From positions 1-40,579 of the forward strand of contig JANYJV010000009.1 of assembly GCA_025361725.1 (NCBI GenBank): a DNA stretch of 40,579 nucleotides. The letters are read 5' to 3'. Within the stretch, counting starts at the first letter, position 1. The number at the start of each line of letters is the position of its first letter. Below are positions 34,254-40,579 of the stretch, piece by piece. The stretch is from Acidimicrobiia bacterium (GTDB lineage Bacteria > Actinomycetota > Acidimicrobiia > IMCC26256 > JAENVU01). The notes under the pieces were generated by a model, which worked only from the letters and a program-made list of their open reading frames with translations, was not told where the DNA came from and made no database searches. Made by a program: the position numbers and the translations under genes.

Positions 34254-36305
34254 ATGGAAAAGCGCGTCGCCGGTCGGCCTGATCTCAACGAACGCAGCGT
34301 CACCGGGTGGGAGCGCTGGCGATCGTCCGCCTCGCCGTCCGTTTCCGACGTCTCCCGATCACTCCCATACATTCCGGCACTCGATGGCCTCCGGGCGTTG
34401 GCGGTGATGGCGGTCATCGCCTACCACGACGAATATCGGTGGGCCCGTGGTGGGTTCCTCGGGGTGGACGCATTCTTCGTCCTCTCGGGATTCCTGATCA
34501 CGACCTTGTTGCTGACGGAGTGGCGATCACAGGGCCGGTTGTCGATGCCGCGTTTCTGGGCTCGACGATTGCGGCGACTCCTTCCGGCATCGCTCGCGGT
34601 ACTGCTCTTCGTGGCTTTGTACACAGCGACGGTGGTCGCACCGGCGGCCCGCCGGAGCGTCGGATCGGACGGCCTGGGTGCGCTCTTCTACGTAGCGAAC
34701 TGGCGGTTCGTGTTTTCGGGGCAGTCGTACTTCGACCTCTTTAGCGCCCCGTCGCCCCTCCGGCACGTGTGGTCCTTGGCCATCGAGGAGCAGTTCTACC
34801 TCGTGTGGCCGATCGTCGTGTTCGGATGTCTCTGGCTCGGACGCGGATCGCGTCGCATTCTCAGCGTCACCTGTGGCGTCGGCATTCTCGGCTCGCTGAT
34901 CGTCATGGCCGCCGTGTACAGCGACCGCAACCCGTCTCGCGCCTACTACGGCACCGACACGCGAGCGCACACGCTGCTCATCGGTGGCCTCTTGGCGTGC
35001 GTGCTGTTTCAACGCCGGCTTCCGATGCGGCGAGTATTGGGTTGGGGAGGTGTTCTCGCCGGGGCCCTCGTCGTTCTCGCTTGGAGTCGGGTTTCCGCGA
35101 CCGATTCGCTCTTCTATCGCGGTGGGTCTGCGGGCTTCGCGATTCTCGTTGCGTTCGTGATCACCGCGACCCTCGCTGGTGGACCGCTGGCACGGGCCCT
35201 GTCACTCCGTCCGCTGGTGTGGATCGGAACGATTTCGTACGGCTTGTATCTCTGGCACTGGCCGATGACGGTCTGGCTGACCGAGTCACGACTCGGGATC
35301 GGTGGCAGCATCCTCAACCTGGTGCGATTGGGTATCACCTTCATCGCCGCCACGGCGTCGTTCTACCTTCTCGAACGACCTATCCGGCGTGGTCGCTTTC
35401 CGGCGCGGTTGACATGGGCGAGATGGGCAGTAGCTCCCGTCGCCATTGCCGCGACCGGCGGATTGATCCTCGCCTCGGTGTCCGGTGCGACCGAGACTCC
35501 GGGCTTCCTCGGAGGTGGATTCGGCTTCCCGTCACAGTGCCAGGCGCGACCCGCCGAGTTGCGAGCCGCGGAAGTCGCGAGCGTGGGCCACGACCGGTCA
35601 GTACCGCGAGTCGTGGTTCCTGCGCATCGCATCCTGCTGATCGGCGACTCGACGGCGTGCAGCCTGTATCCCGGTCTGCGCGCCGTCGGCCGCAGTGCCG
35701 GGGCGCGTATCGACCAAGGCTCCGTGGTCGGATGCGGTGTTATCAGCGACGAGGTGACGAGCGAGCGACCGTTTATCGTCCCGTCGGGGACCGAGCAGTG
35801 TCACGGGCGGGTCGAGCGGACACTCGGTTTCGCGCTCGCTCGTACTCGGCCGGGCCTGATCGTCTGGCTGAGTGTTTGGGAGAAGTCAGACCTCCGAGTC
35901 GGTGGTCGGATCCTTCCCTTTGGGAGTGCTGAAGCCGAGCGCGTCATCATGCGGCGCGCCGACCGAGTCATTTCCCGCTTGACCCGCCATGGCGCCCGAG
36001 TCGTCATCGCGACTGAGGCGCCCCGTGTCCCGGGGGCCGCCTTCGGAGCTGCTTCGCATCCGACCGCAGTCGATGACCAGGAGACCACCCGCCTGAACCA
36101 GCTGCTCCTCCGCATCGCCGGCCGGCACCCGTCGAACGTTTCGCTCGTGGATCTCGCTGCCTTGCTCTGTCCGGCGGGTCCACCGTGCCCTGAGCGGATC
36201 AACGGTCTCCAGCCTCGTCCCGACGGAAATCATTTCTCCGCCGATGGTGGGGTGTGGGCGGCTCGTTGGCTTCTGGAACGCCTTCCCATCATCCCGCGTC
36301 GCTGA
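34254..36305 (+). CDS. Acyltransferase-3 (OafA/YrhL) family protein with C-terminal SGNH domain
   Basis: An inner-membrane protein of 683 residues. Residues about 30-410 form an acyltransferase-3 domain with ten or so helices: YIPALDGLRALAVMAVIAYH, GGFLGVDAFFVLSGFLIT, RHVWSLAIEEQFYLVWPI and YGLYLWHWPMTVW, all family hallmarks. Residues about 470-680 form an extracytoplasmic SGNH domain with the catalytic ILLIGDSTACSLYPGL and DGNHFSADGG. Such two-domain enzymes O-acetylate polysaccharides, peptidoglycan or lipopolysaccharide. ATG 34254 is favoured over ATG 34191 because conservation begins soon after. The palindrome GTCGCTGATCAGCGAC (36298-36313) overlaps the stop codon. Confidence 0.92.
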   Translation: MEKRVAGRPDLNERSVTGWERWRSSASPSVSDVSRSLPYIPALDGLRALAVMAVIAYHDEYRWARGGFLGVDAFFVLSGFLITTLLLTEWRSQGRLSMPRFWARRLRRLLPASLAVLLFVALYTATVVAPAARRSVGSDGLGALFYVANWRFVFSGQSYFDLFSAPSPLRHVWSLAIEEQFYLVWPIVVFGCLWLGRGSRRILSVTCGVGILGSLIVMAAVYSDRNPSRAYYGTDTRAHTLLIGGLLACVLFQRRLPMRRVLGWGGVLAGALVVLAWSRVSATDSLFYRGGSAGFAILVAFVITATLAGGPLARALSLRPLVWIGTISYGLYLWHWPMTVWLTESRLGIGGSILNLVRLGITFIAATASFYLLERPIRRGRFPARLTWARWAVAPVAIAATGGLILASVSGATETPGFLGGGFGFPSQCQARPAELRAAEVASVGHDRSVPRVVVPAHRILLIGDSTACSLYPGLRAVGRSAGARIDQGSVVGCGVISDEVTSERPFIVPSGTEQCHGRVERTLGFALARTRPGLIVWLSVWEKSDLRVGGRILPFGSAEAERVIMRRADRVISRLTRHGARVVIATEAPRVPGAAFGAASHPTAVDDQETTRLNQLLLRIAGRHPSNVSLVDLAALLCPAGPPCPERINGLQPRPDGNHFSADGGVWAARWLLERLPIIPRR

Positions 36306-36331
36306 TCAGCGACAGTCGGTACCCTCCGACG

Positions 36332-36541
36332 GTGCTCAGTGCGGGTTGCTCTTCGGGTTGGTGTCGAAGGGGCGAAGCATTCCCGGAGTACACGCAACCC
36401 GTGGGAGGCGTGGCTCACCGCAGCATGACTCTGATTCCATCGCGTTCTGAGGCGCGCGGGGAAAGATTCGCCGGCGAATTCGGGGAGAGCTCGACCGGCG
36501 AGCCGAGGACGTCAGAAGGACCGCCGAAACCGGGCGGCTGA
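36332..36541 (+). pseudogene. Possible decayed copy of the small membrane protein start
   Basis: The 50 bases around GTG 36332 resemble those around GTG 24217: TACCCTCC, six bases, GTGCTCAG-GC-GG and TGCTCTTC. In the homologous position one base is missing, so V-L-S-A-G is followed by a shifted frame; removing the shift would give G-L-L-F-G-L-V. The frame as it stands codes 69 residues of no known family. Chance resemblance is possible. Confidence 0.3.
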
Positions 36542-36603
36542 CCTTCGGCGGGACCCGGGCCGGCGGGCTGCGTTCCTGAACCCCCTCGATCGGGTATCGC
36601 CAT
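36415..36603 (-). CDS. Possible small Pro/Gly/Ser-rich protein (62 residues)
   Basis: ATG 36603 is preceded by AGGAGC, seven bases away, a good ribosome site. The product MAIPDRGGSGTQPAG...  is rich in Pro, Gly and Ser and ends in ASERDGIRVMLR. No family is recognised and it overlaps the plus-strand frame 36332-36541. It may be a small structural or secreted peptide, or not a gene at all. Confidence 0.35.
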   Translation of the reverse strand: MAIPDRGGSGTQPAGPGPAEGQPPGFGGPSDVLGSPVELSPNSPANLSPRASERDGIRVMLR

Positions 36604-36749
36604 CGTGTAGCTCCTAGGGGCCCATCCGCTCGGTCCCTTCCACGCCGCGCAATTGCGGTGATACTGCACGGTCGCCGACCGGTCCATGCCGAGCGGCCGA
36701 GTGGTAGGGATGAAAGTAAGAATGTCGCGTGCATCGACTCGGCGCGAGC

Positions 36750-36755
36750 TAAAAT
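36750..36755 (+). promoter_or_regulatory. -10 hexamer TAAAAT
   Basis: TAAAAT lies 12 bases before ATG 36768 in an otherwise GC-rich stretch. No ribosome site is visible in the short leader. Confidence 0.5.
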
Positions 36756-36767
36756 GCTTGGATAGAG

Positions 36768-37178
36768 ATGCGCGATCGGGTCCGCGAAACGAGCGACAAC
36801 TTGTGCGCCGCGTGGAACGCGCACGACGCGGATGGAGTCGTCGCGGCGTATGCCGAGGATGCGGAGTTCTTCGATGTCGTCTCCGGCATCATGACGAAGG
36901 GTCGAGATGCGATCCGCGGGCATTTCGTTGATTGCTTCGCCGGTTTCGGCGACTTCTCCGTCGCGCGGCAGGGGCTCGTGATCGACGGCACTACGGGCGC
37001 GGACCGGTGGGTCATGCGAGGTACCCATAACGGCGAGCACCAAGGAGTACCGGCGACAGGGAACGCTATCGAAGTTGCGGGCGCGACGTTCTCCGAATAC
37101 GACGAACATGGCCTCGTGATCTGCGCCACGAACTACGTCAACGTGCCAGCATTCCTCCGCCAGCTCGGACTCGGCTGA
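36768..37178 (+). CDS. NTF2-like / SnoaL-like protein (ester cyclase-type)
   Basis: A 136-residue protein with the cone-shaped NTF2-like fold pattern: LCAAWNAHDADGVVAAYAEDAEFFDVVSGIMTKGRDAIRGHF, then DRWVMRGTHNGEHQGVPATGNAIEVAGATFSEYDEHGLVI. The G-x-P-A-T-G-x-x-I-E-V-x-G segment is that of SnoaL-like 'ester cyclase' proteins, which include polyketide cyclases and many orphan proteins. The real reaction is unknown. Promoter TAAAAT upstream. It converges with the GGDEF-EAL gene. Confidence 0.85.
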   Translation: MRDRVRETSDNLCAAWNAHDADGVVAAYAEDAEFFDVVSGIMTKGRDAIRGHFVDCFAGFGDFSVARQGLVIDGTTGADRWVMRGTHNGEHQGVPATGNAIEVAGATFSEYDEHGLVICATNYVNVPAFLRQLGLG

Positions 37179-37302
37179 GAACTCGACGACGACAAAGCCG
37201 GCGCCGCTCTCCGTGACGATCGCGCCCGGTTCGTATCGAAACCGCCAGCCCCGGGACCAGGGAAAACCGAAGGTGGCCGGCCGGGGCGCCGTTCCTGGTT
37301 TG

Positions 37303-39786
37303 TTAACTGACTTGGCGGACGGGTAGGAGACGGATCGTGGTTTGTTCGACGGGTGTGGATCCGACGCGTTCGAGGAGCGCTTGGGTTTGTTCCGCGGCGA
37401 GGGGTCGGCCGAAGTGGAAGCCTTGGGCGAGGTCGCAGCCAAGTTCGATGAGTGCGTCGGCCTGGGTTTGGTTCTCGACTCCTTCGGCGATGGGGATCAG
37501 TCCGAGGGTGTGGGAGATTTGCACGATTGCCGCGACGAGTGACGATTCGGGGTTTCTCATGGTGGTGAGGAACGACCGGTCGATTTTGAGCATGTCGATG
37601 GGGAATTGTTGGAGGGAGGCGAGCGACGAGTAGCCGGTTCCGAAGTCGTCGACGGCGAGACGGACGCCGAGCCGCCCGATGCATGCGAGCTTCGCGGCCG
37701 CGGCGGCGGGATCCTTGATGAGCGCGTTTTCGGTGATCTCGAGGATCAGGCGCGTCGGATCGAGTCCACATCGGTTGAGCAACGCTTCGACTCGCTCGGG
37801 GAGGTCAGCGTCGAGGAGTTGACGTGGTGAGATGTTGACACTGACTGATGGTGGCGTCATCCCACTGGCGCGACTCCACCGTTCGGCTTCGCGACATGCG
37901 GTGAGTAGTACGTGGTTGCCGATCTCGTCGATCAGTCCGCCCGACTCCGCGAAGGGGATGAATGCTGCGGGAGGGAGGAGGCCGCGGTCGGGGTGTTGCC
38001 AGCGGACGAGTGCTTCGAATGCCGTGATCTGTTGGGTTCGAAGTTCGTAGATGGGTTGGTAGTGCACGACGAGTTCTCCTCGTTCGGCTGCGCCGCGGAG
38101 ATGCGTTTCGAGGTCGAGGCGTTCGACGGCGACACCATGCATCCCGGGCGCGTAGACGCGGGTGCAGTTCTTGCCGGCTCCTTTGGCGGCATACATCGCG
38201 AGGTCCGCGTTGCGCAGCATCTCATCCGCGTTGGTCCCGGCGTCGCCGAATGCGATCCCGATACTCGCGGTCGTCGCAAGGTGTTTCGCACCGAGCTGGA
38301 CCGGTTCGGCGAGGGCAGTCATGAAACGCGCGGCGATGTCATTCGCGGAGCCCGGTTCGTCGAGGTCGTCGATCAGTACGGCGAACTCGTCACCACCGAG
38401 GCGTGCCGCGGTGTCGCCGTTGCGCAGACACGCGGTAAGTCGCTCGCCGGCGACGCGGAGTAGATCGTCGCCGGTCGAGTGGCCGAGGCTGTCGTTGACG
38501 GTCTTGAAGTTGTCAAGGTCGATGAACAGCACCGCCAGGCGCCCGCCCAGACGTTCCAACCGGGAGGTGGCGTGATCGACCCGGTCACGGAACAGCGCCT
38601 GGTTGGCCAGTCCGGTCAACGGGTCATGGAATGCTTGGTAGGAGAGTTCGCCTTGGAGCCGTCGGTGTTCGGTGACGTCGCGGAAGCTCCAGACCCGTCC
38701 GACGACTTCGCCGCCGATCCGTTGCGGTAACGAATCGCGTTCGACGACCCGACCGTCTTTGAACTCGACGCTGTCGTGGCTCTGCGCCTCCGGATCGGCG
38801 TAGAGCTCTTGGACCTTGGCGACAAACGCATCAGGGTCGACGAGCTGATCGAGAACGAACGAGAGCGCAACGGCGTCTTCACCCGATTCGAGTATCTCTG
38901 GAGGGACGCGCCACATCTCCACGAACCGGCCGTTGTAGTTCGTGATATGTCCCGAACGATCCACAACCAGAATCCCGTCGGCCGTGGATTCGAGGGTGGC
39001 GGCCAGCACGGAGTGCGACGCGCGGAGATCGTCGACCGCCCGCACGCGATCCGCGATGTCATGACCGGTCACGACCAGACCTTCCACCGTAGGGTCGACC
39101 AAGAAGTTGCTCAACGTCAGCGCGAACGGCACCGGATCCCCACCGACATGACGAAGGCGCAGGTCGACAGTGACCGGCACGCGAGCAGCATTGTTCTCTT
39201 GGTTCTGTGCTTCTCGAAGCGCGGCTTCGAACTCGGTGTGGTCACCGGCGTCGACCAGATCGGAGAAGGGCCGGCCCTCAAGCCACTCCTGGTCGTGACC
39301 CAGCAGACGCGTGACCGCGACCGAAGAAGCGGTGACTACACCGCTACCGGTCAGAAGGATCGTGAGCGACGCCGAGTTCTGCATGAGCGATCGAAACCGA
39401 GCGACCTCATCGCCGGCGATCTCCCACCGTCGACGCTCGGTCAGATCCCGAACACTGAGCAAGATCTCGTCGCCCAGTGGTGCACCGATCATCTCGACCA
39501 ACCGCCACCCCTCACCGCTCCGCACCCGCAACTCGAGGAGCGAACCGACGTCCTTCGACTGGACACTCGCCACCGCCAGCGCCGCCAACTGCACATCGTC
39601 CGGATGGACGAACTCCAAGGCATTGACACCGACAGCCTCACCGAGCGACATGCCAAACAACCGCTCGGCAGCCCGATTCCCCCACCTCACCCGTGCCTCA
39701 GCATCAATCAGCAACGCCGCGTCTGGCAACGCAGTAGCGACGTCGGCGAGCACCCATTCTTCGGACACACCTCGGTATCGACACAC
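37303..39786 (-). CDS. Three-PAS GGDEF-EAL protein (c-di-GMP synthesis and breakdown)
   Basis: A cytoplasmic signalling protein of 827 residues. Three PAS domains (about 8-115, 125-245, 260-375; e.g. LPDAALLIDAEARVRWGN and ESTADGILVVDRSGHITNYNG) are followed by a diguanylate cyclase domain (about 385-545) with DLDNFKTVND and LGGDEF, and the inhibitory RNGD (R-x2-D) five residues before GGDEF. A phosphodiesterase domain (about 560-815) carries FEALVRWQHP, EITEN, DDFGTGYSS, KIDRSFL and EGVEN, all needed for catalysis. Both activities are therefore possible, set by PAS input. GTG 39786 is the longest start; GTG 39768 also fits. No transmembrane segment. Confidence 0.95.
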   Translation of the reverse strand: MCRYRGVSEEWVLADVATALPDAALLIDAEARVRWGNRAAERLFGMSLGEAVGVNALEFVHPDDVQLAALAVASVQSKDVGSLLELRVRSGEGWRLVEMIGAPLGDEILLSVRDLTERRRWEIAGDEVARFRSLMQNSASLTILLTGSGVVTASSVAVTRLLGHDQEWLEGRPFSDLVDAGDHTEFEAALREAQNQENNAARVPVTVDLRLRHVGGDPVPFALTLSNFLVDPTVEGLVVTGHDIADRVRAVDDLRASHSVLAATLESTADGILVVDRSGHITNYNGRFVEMWRVPPEILESGEDAVALSFVLDQLVDPDAFVAKVQELYADPEAQSHDSVEFKDGRVVERDSLPQRIGGEVVGRVWSFRDVTEHRRLQGELSYQAFHDPLTGLANQALFRDRVDHATSRLERLGGRLAVLFIDLDNFKTVNDSLGHSTGDDLLRVAGERLTACLRNGDTAARLGGDEFAVLIDDLDEPGSANDIAARFMTALAEPVQLGAKHLATTASIGIAFGDAGTNADEMLRNADLAMYAAKGAGKNCTRVYAPGMHGVAVERLDLETHLRGAAERGELVVHYQPIYELRTQQITAFEALVRWQHPDRGLLPPAAFIPFAESGGLIDEIGNHVLLTACREAERWSRASGMTPPSVSVNISPRQLLDADLPERVEALLNRCGLDPTRLILEITENALIKDPAAAAAKLACIGRLGVRLAVDDFGTGYSSLASLQQFPIDMLKIDRSFLTTMRNPESSLVAAIVQISHTLGLIPIAEGVENQTQADALIELGCDLAQGFHFGRPLAAEQTQALLERVGSTPVEQTTIRLLPVRQVS

Positions 39787-40406
39787 AATCAGCGGTCAAT
39801 AAGCCCAAATCGGAGACCGGGACGGAACCATTGAGCGACAGGCGCCCTCGCTCCAGCACCAGACCCCTCGGCCAACCCGATCGTGTCGCCCGCCAGGTCG
39901 ACCGCGCCCAGTTCGCTCGCCGAACGGGCTCAGCGCGGCCATCGGCACGTCGCGGTCAACCCGTCGTATCCGGCGTACAGGCCGACTCACCACCGCACCC
40001 ATGTCGTGACCTCCGGAAACGGTCTCCGACCTGGGCAAATACGAACTACACACTTGTCAGTGGGTGCCAGAAATTCGCACCGTTTCGCGAGCTCCCGCGG
40101 TCTCACCGCGGTCTGAGTCTGACACGCGTGTCAGGTTTCAACGTTTTTCGGCGACGTCAAGTTGTCCCCGGGCGAGGTCGACAGCGCACCGACCCCCTCA
40201 ATCGGGTCTGTCCCTGTGCAGACGCGGCCGCCCTCCGTGCCTCACACGGACGACCTCGAGGATCGCGGGTCAGCTCGGGCGGAGGGTGTGTCAGTTTCTT
40301 TGTGCTTGGAACCGGGGCAACTCCAGTGGGGCATTAGCATTGTGAGATCGGGGTGTGGGGTTGGGGGGTTCTGGTGTTCCCATTGCGGGGCGTTGTCTGG
40401 GGGCGT
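39787..40406. other. 620-base non-coding gap with small repeats
   Basis: No convincing gene. It contains a 16-bp palindrome (40119-40134), two tandem 11-bp units CCGCGGTCTCA / CCGCGGTCTGA (40095-40116), further TGTCAG motifs near 40050 and 40290, and TAGCAT (40335-40340) upstream of the CSLREA gene. The frames on both strands are arginine-rich shadows. Confidence 0.55.
40119..40134. promoter_or_regulatory. 16-bp perfect palindrome CTGACACGCGTGTCAG
   Basis: Perfect dyad of the size and type of TetR- or GntR-family operators. The nearest downstream gene start is at 40407, some 270 bases away, so the target is unsure. It follows directly on two 11-bp tandem units. Confidence 0.4.
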
Positions 40407-40579
40407 GTGCCGCGCCTCGGAGCGGCGATCGCGGCTGGCGTGGCGTTGGCGACCGTTGGATTCGTTGCCTTGACGACGGTCGCGAGTGCAGCGTCGTTGT
40501 CGTTCGTGGTGACAACGACTGCCGATCTCGCGGGTACGAGTTGCGGATCGACGTGCAGTTTGCGCCAAGCGATCGGTGC
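40407..40579 (+). CDS. Start of a secreted CSLREA-domain protein (truncated by window end)
   Basis: From GTG 40407 the frame codes a signal peptide (LGAAIAAGVALATVGFVALTTVASA, likely cleavage after ASA) and then SLSFVVTTTADLAGTSCGS followed by CSLRQAIG. That is the CSLREA N-terminal domain, with V-T-T-T-A-D ... C ... C-S-L-R-x-A-I, found before right-handed beta-helix or other repeat domains in large extracellular proteins of environmental bacteria. The rest lies beyond the window. GTG 40353, in frame, is an alternative start and would add a short lead. A GGGGG stretch precedes 40407. Confidence 0.75.
   Translation, partial: MPRLGAAIAAGVALATVGFVALTTVASAASLSFVVTTTADLAGTSCGSTCSLRQAIG

Larger units (their letters stand above)
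36306..36767. other. Gap with a decayed small-gene echo and a possible small ORF
   Basis: This 462-base gap contains the palindrome 36298-36313 at its edge, a TACCCT hexamer (36320-36325) and GTG 36332 that resemble those of the small membrane protein at 24217, and on the minus strand the small frame 36415-36603. The remaining bases to 36749 show nothing else. Confidence 0.5.

Overview
The window is high-GC DNA with no rRNA, tRNA, CRISPR array, phage module or complete insertion sequence. The gene content points to an actinomycete: a mycothiol-type DinB-fold protein, an Rv2466c-like mycothiol-dependent nitroreductase, an FadE36-type phosphotransferase, several CoA-linked catabolic enzymes, and many promoters in which a -10 hexamer sits 5-7 bases before the start codon (leaderless transcripts). 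An acidimicrobial lineage is my inference from the general feel of the proteins; nothing in the sequence proves it.

Layout. 1-5.0 kb: tail of an unidentified gene, an acyl-CoA ligase preceded by three tandem 11-bp repeats, a nitrobindin-like protein, a DinB-fold protein, then a leftward enoyl-CoA hydratase / dienoyl-CoA-reductase-like pair flanked by two copies of a GC-rich dispersed repeat. 5.0-6.8 kb: soxR and a divergent gene of unknown function that starts right behind a textbook SoxR box with a 19-bp spacer. 6.9-15.3 kb: alkylsulfatase, a crotonase/dienelactone-hydrolase/esterase operon, nitroreductase, short-chain dehydrogenase, phosphotransferase and CorA. 15.4-20.2 kb: a translationally coupled DUF1611 plus alanine/ornithine-type racemase pair, then a leftward adenine deaminase / MFS pair. 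20.3-26.1 kb: secreted alpha/beta hydrolase, an operon of universal stress protein, degenerate HNH protein and class-III aminotransferase, a tiny membrane protein, and a secreted Calx-beta/SGNH protein. 26.1-29.6 kb: a decaying stretch with two genes that have lost their middles (a DapB-like dehydrogenase and an ECF sigma factor), interleaved with an intact cupredoxin/membrane-protein pair, a DHFR-fold reductase and a YciI protein. 30.1-40.6 kb: DUF2442 protein, Baeyer-Villiger monooxygenase, PAS-like/adenylate cyclase with a second copy of its promoter and start nearby, acyltransferase-3/SGNH protein, NTF2-like protein, a three-PAS GGDEF-EAL protein, and the start of a secreted CSLREA protein.

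Most of the window looks like chromosomal catabolic and signalling background. The strongest leads are the SoxR-controlled gene of unknown function, the DUF1611/racemase pair, the degenerate HNH protein placed between a stress protein and an aminotransferase, the small repeats and promoter duplications, and the deletion pseudogenes. I did not find an obvious defence, secretion or biosynthetic island.
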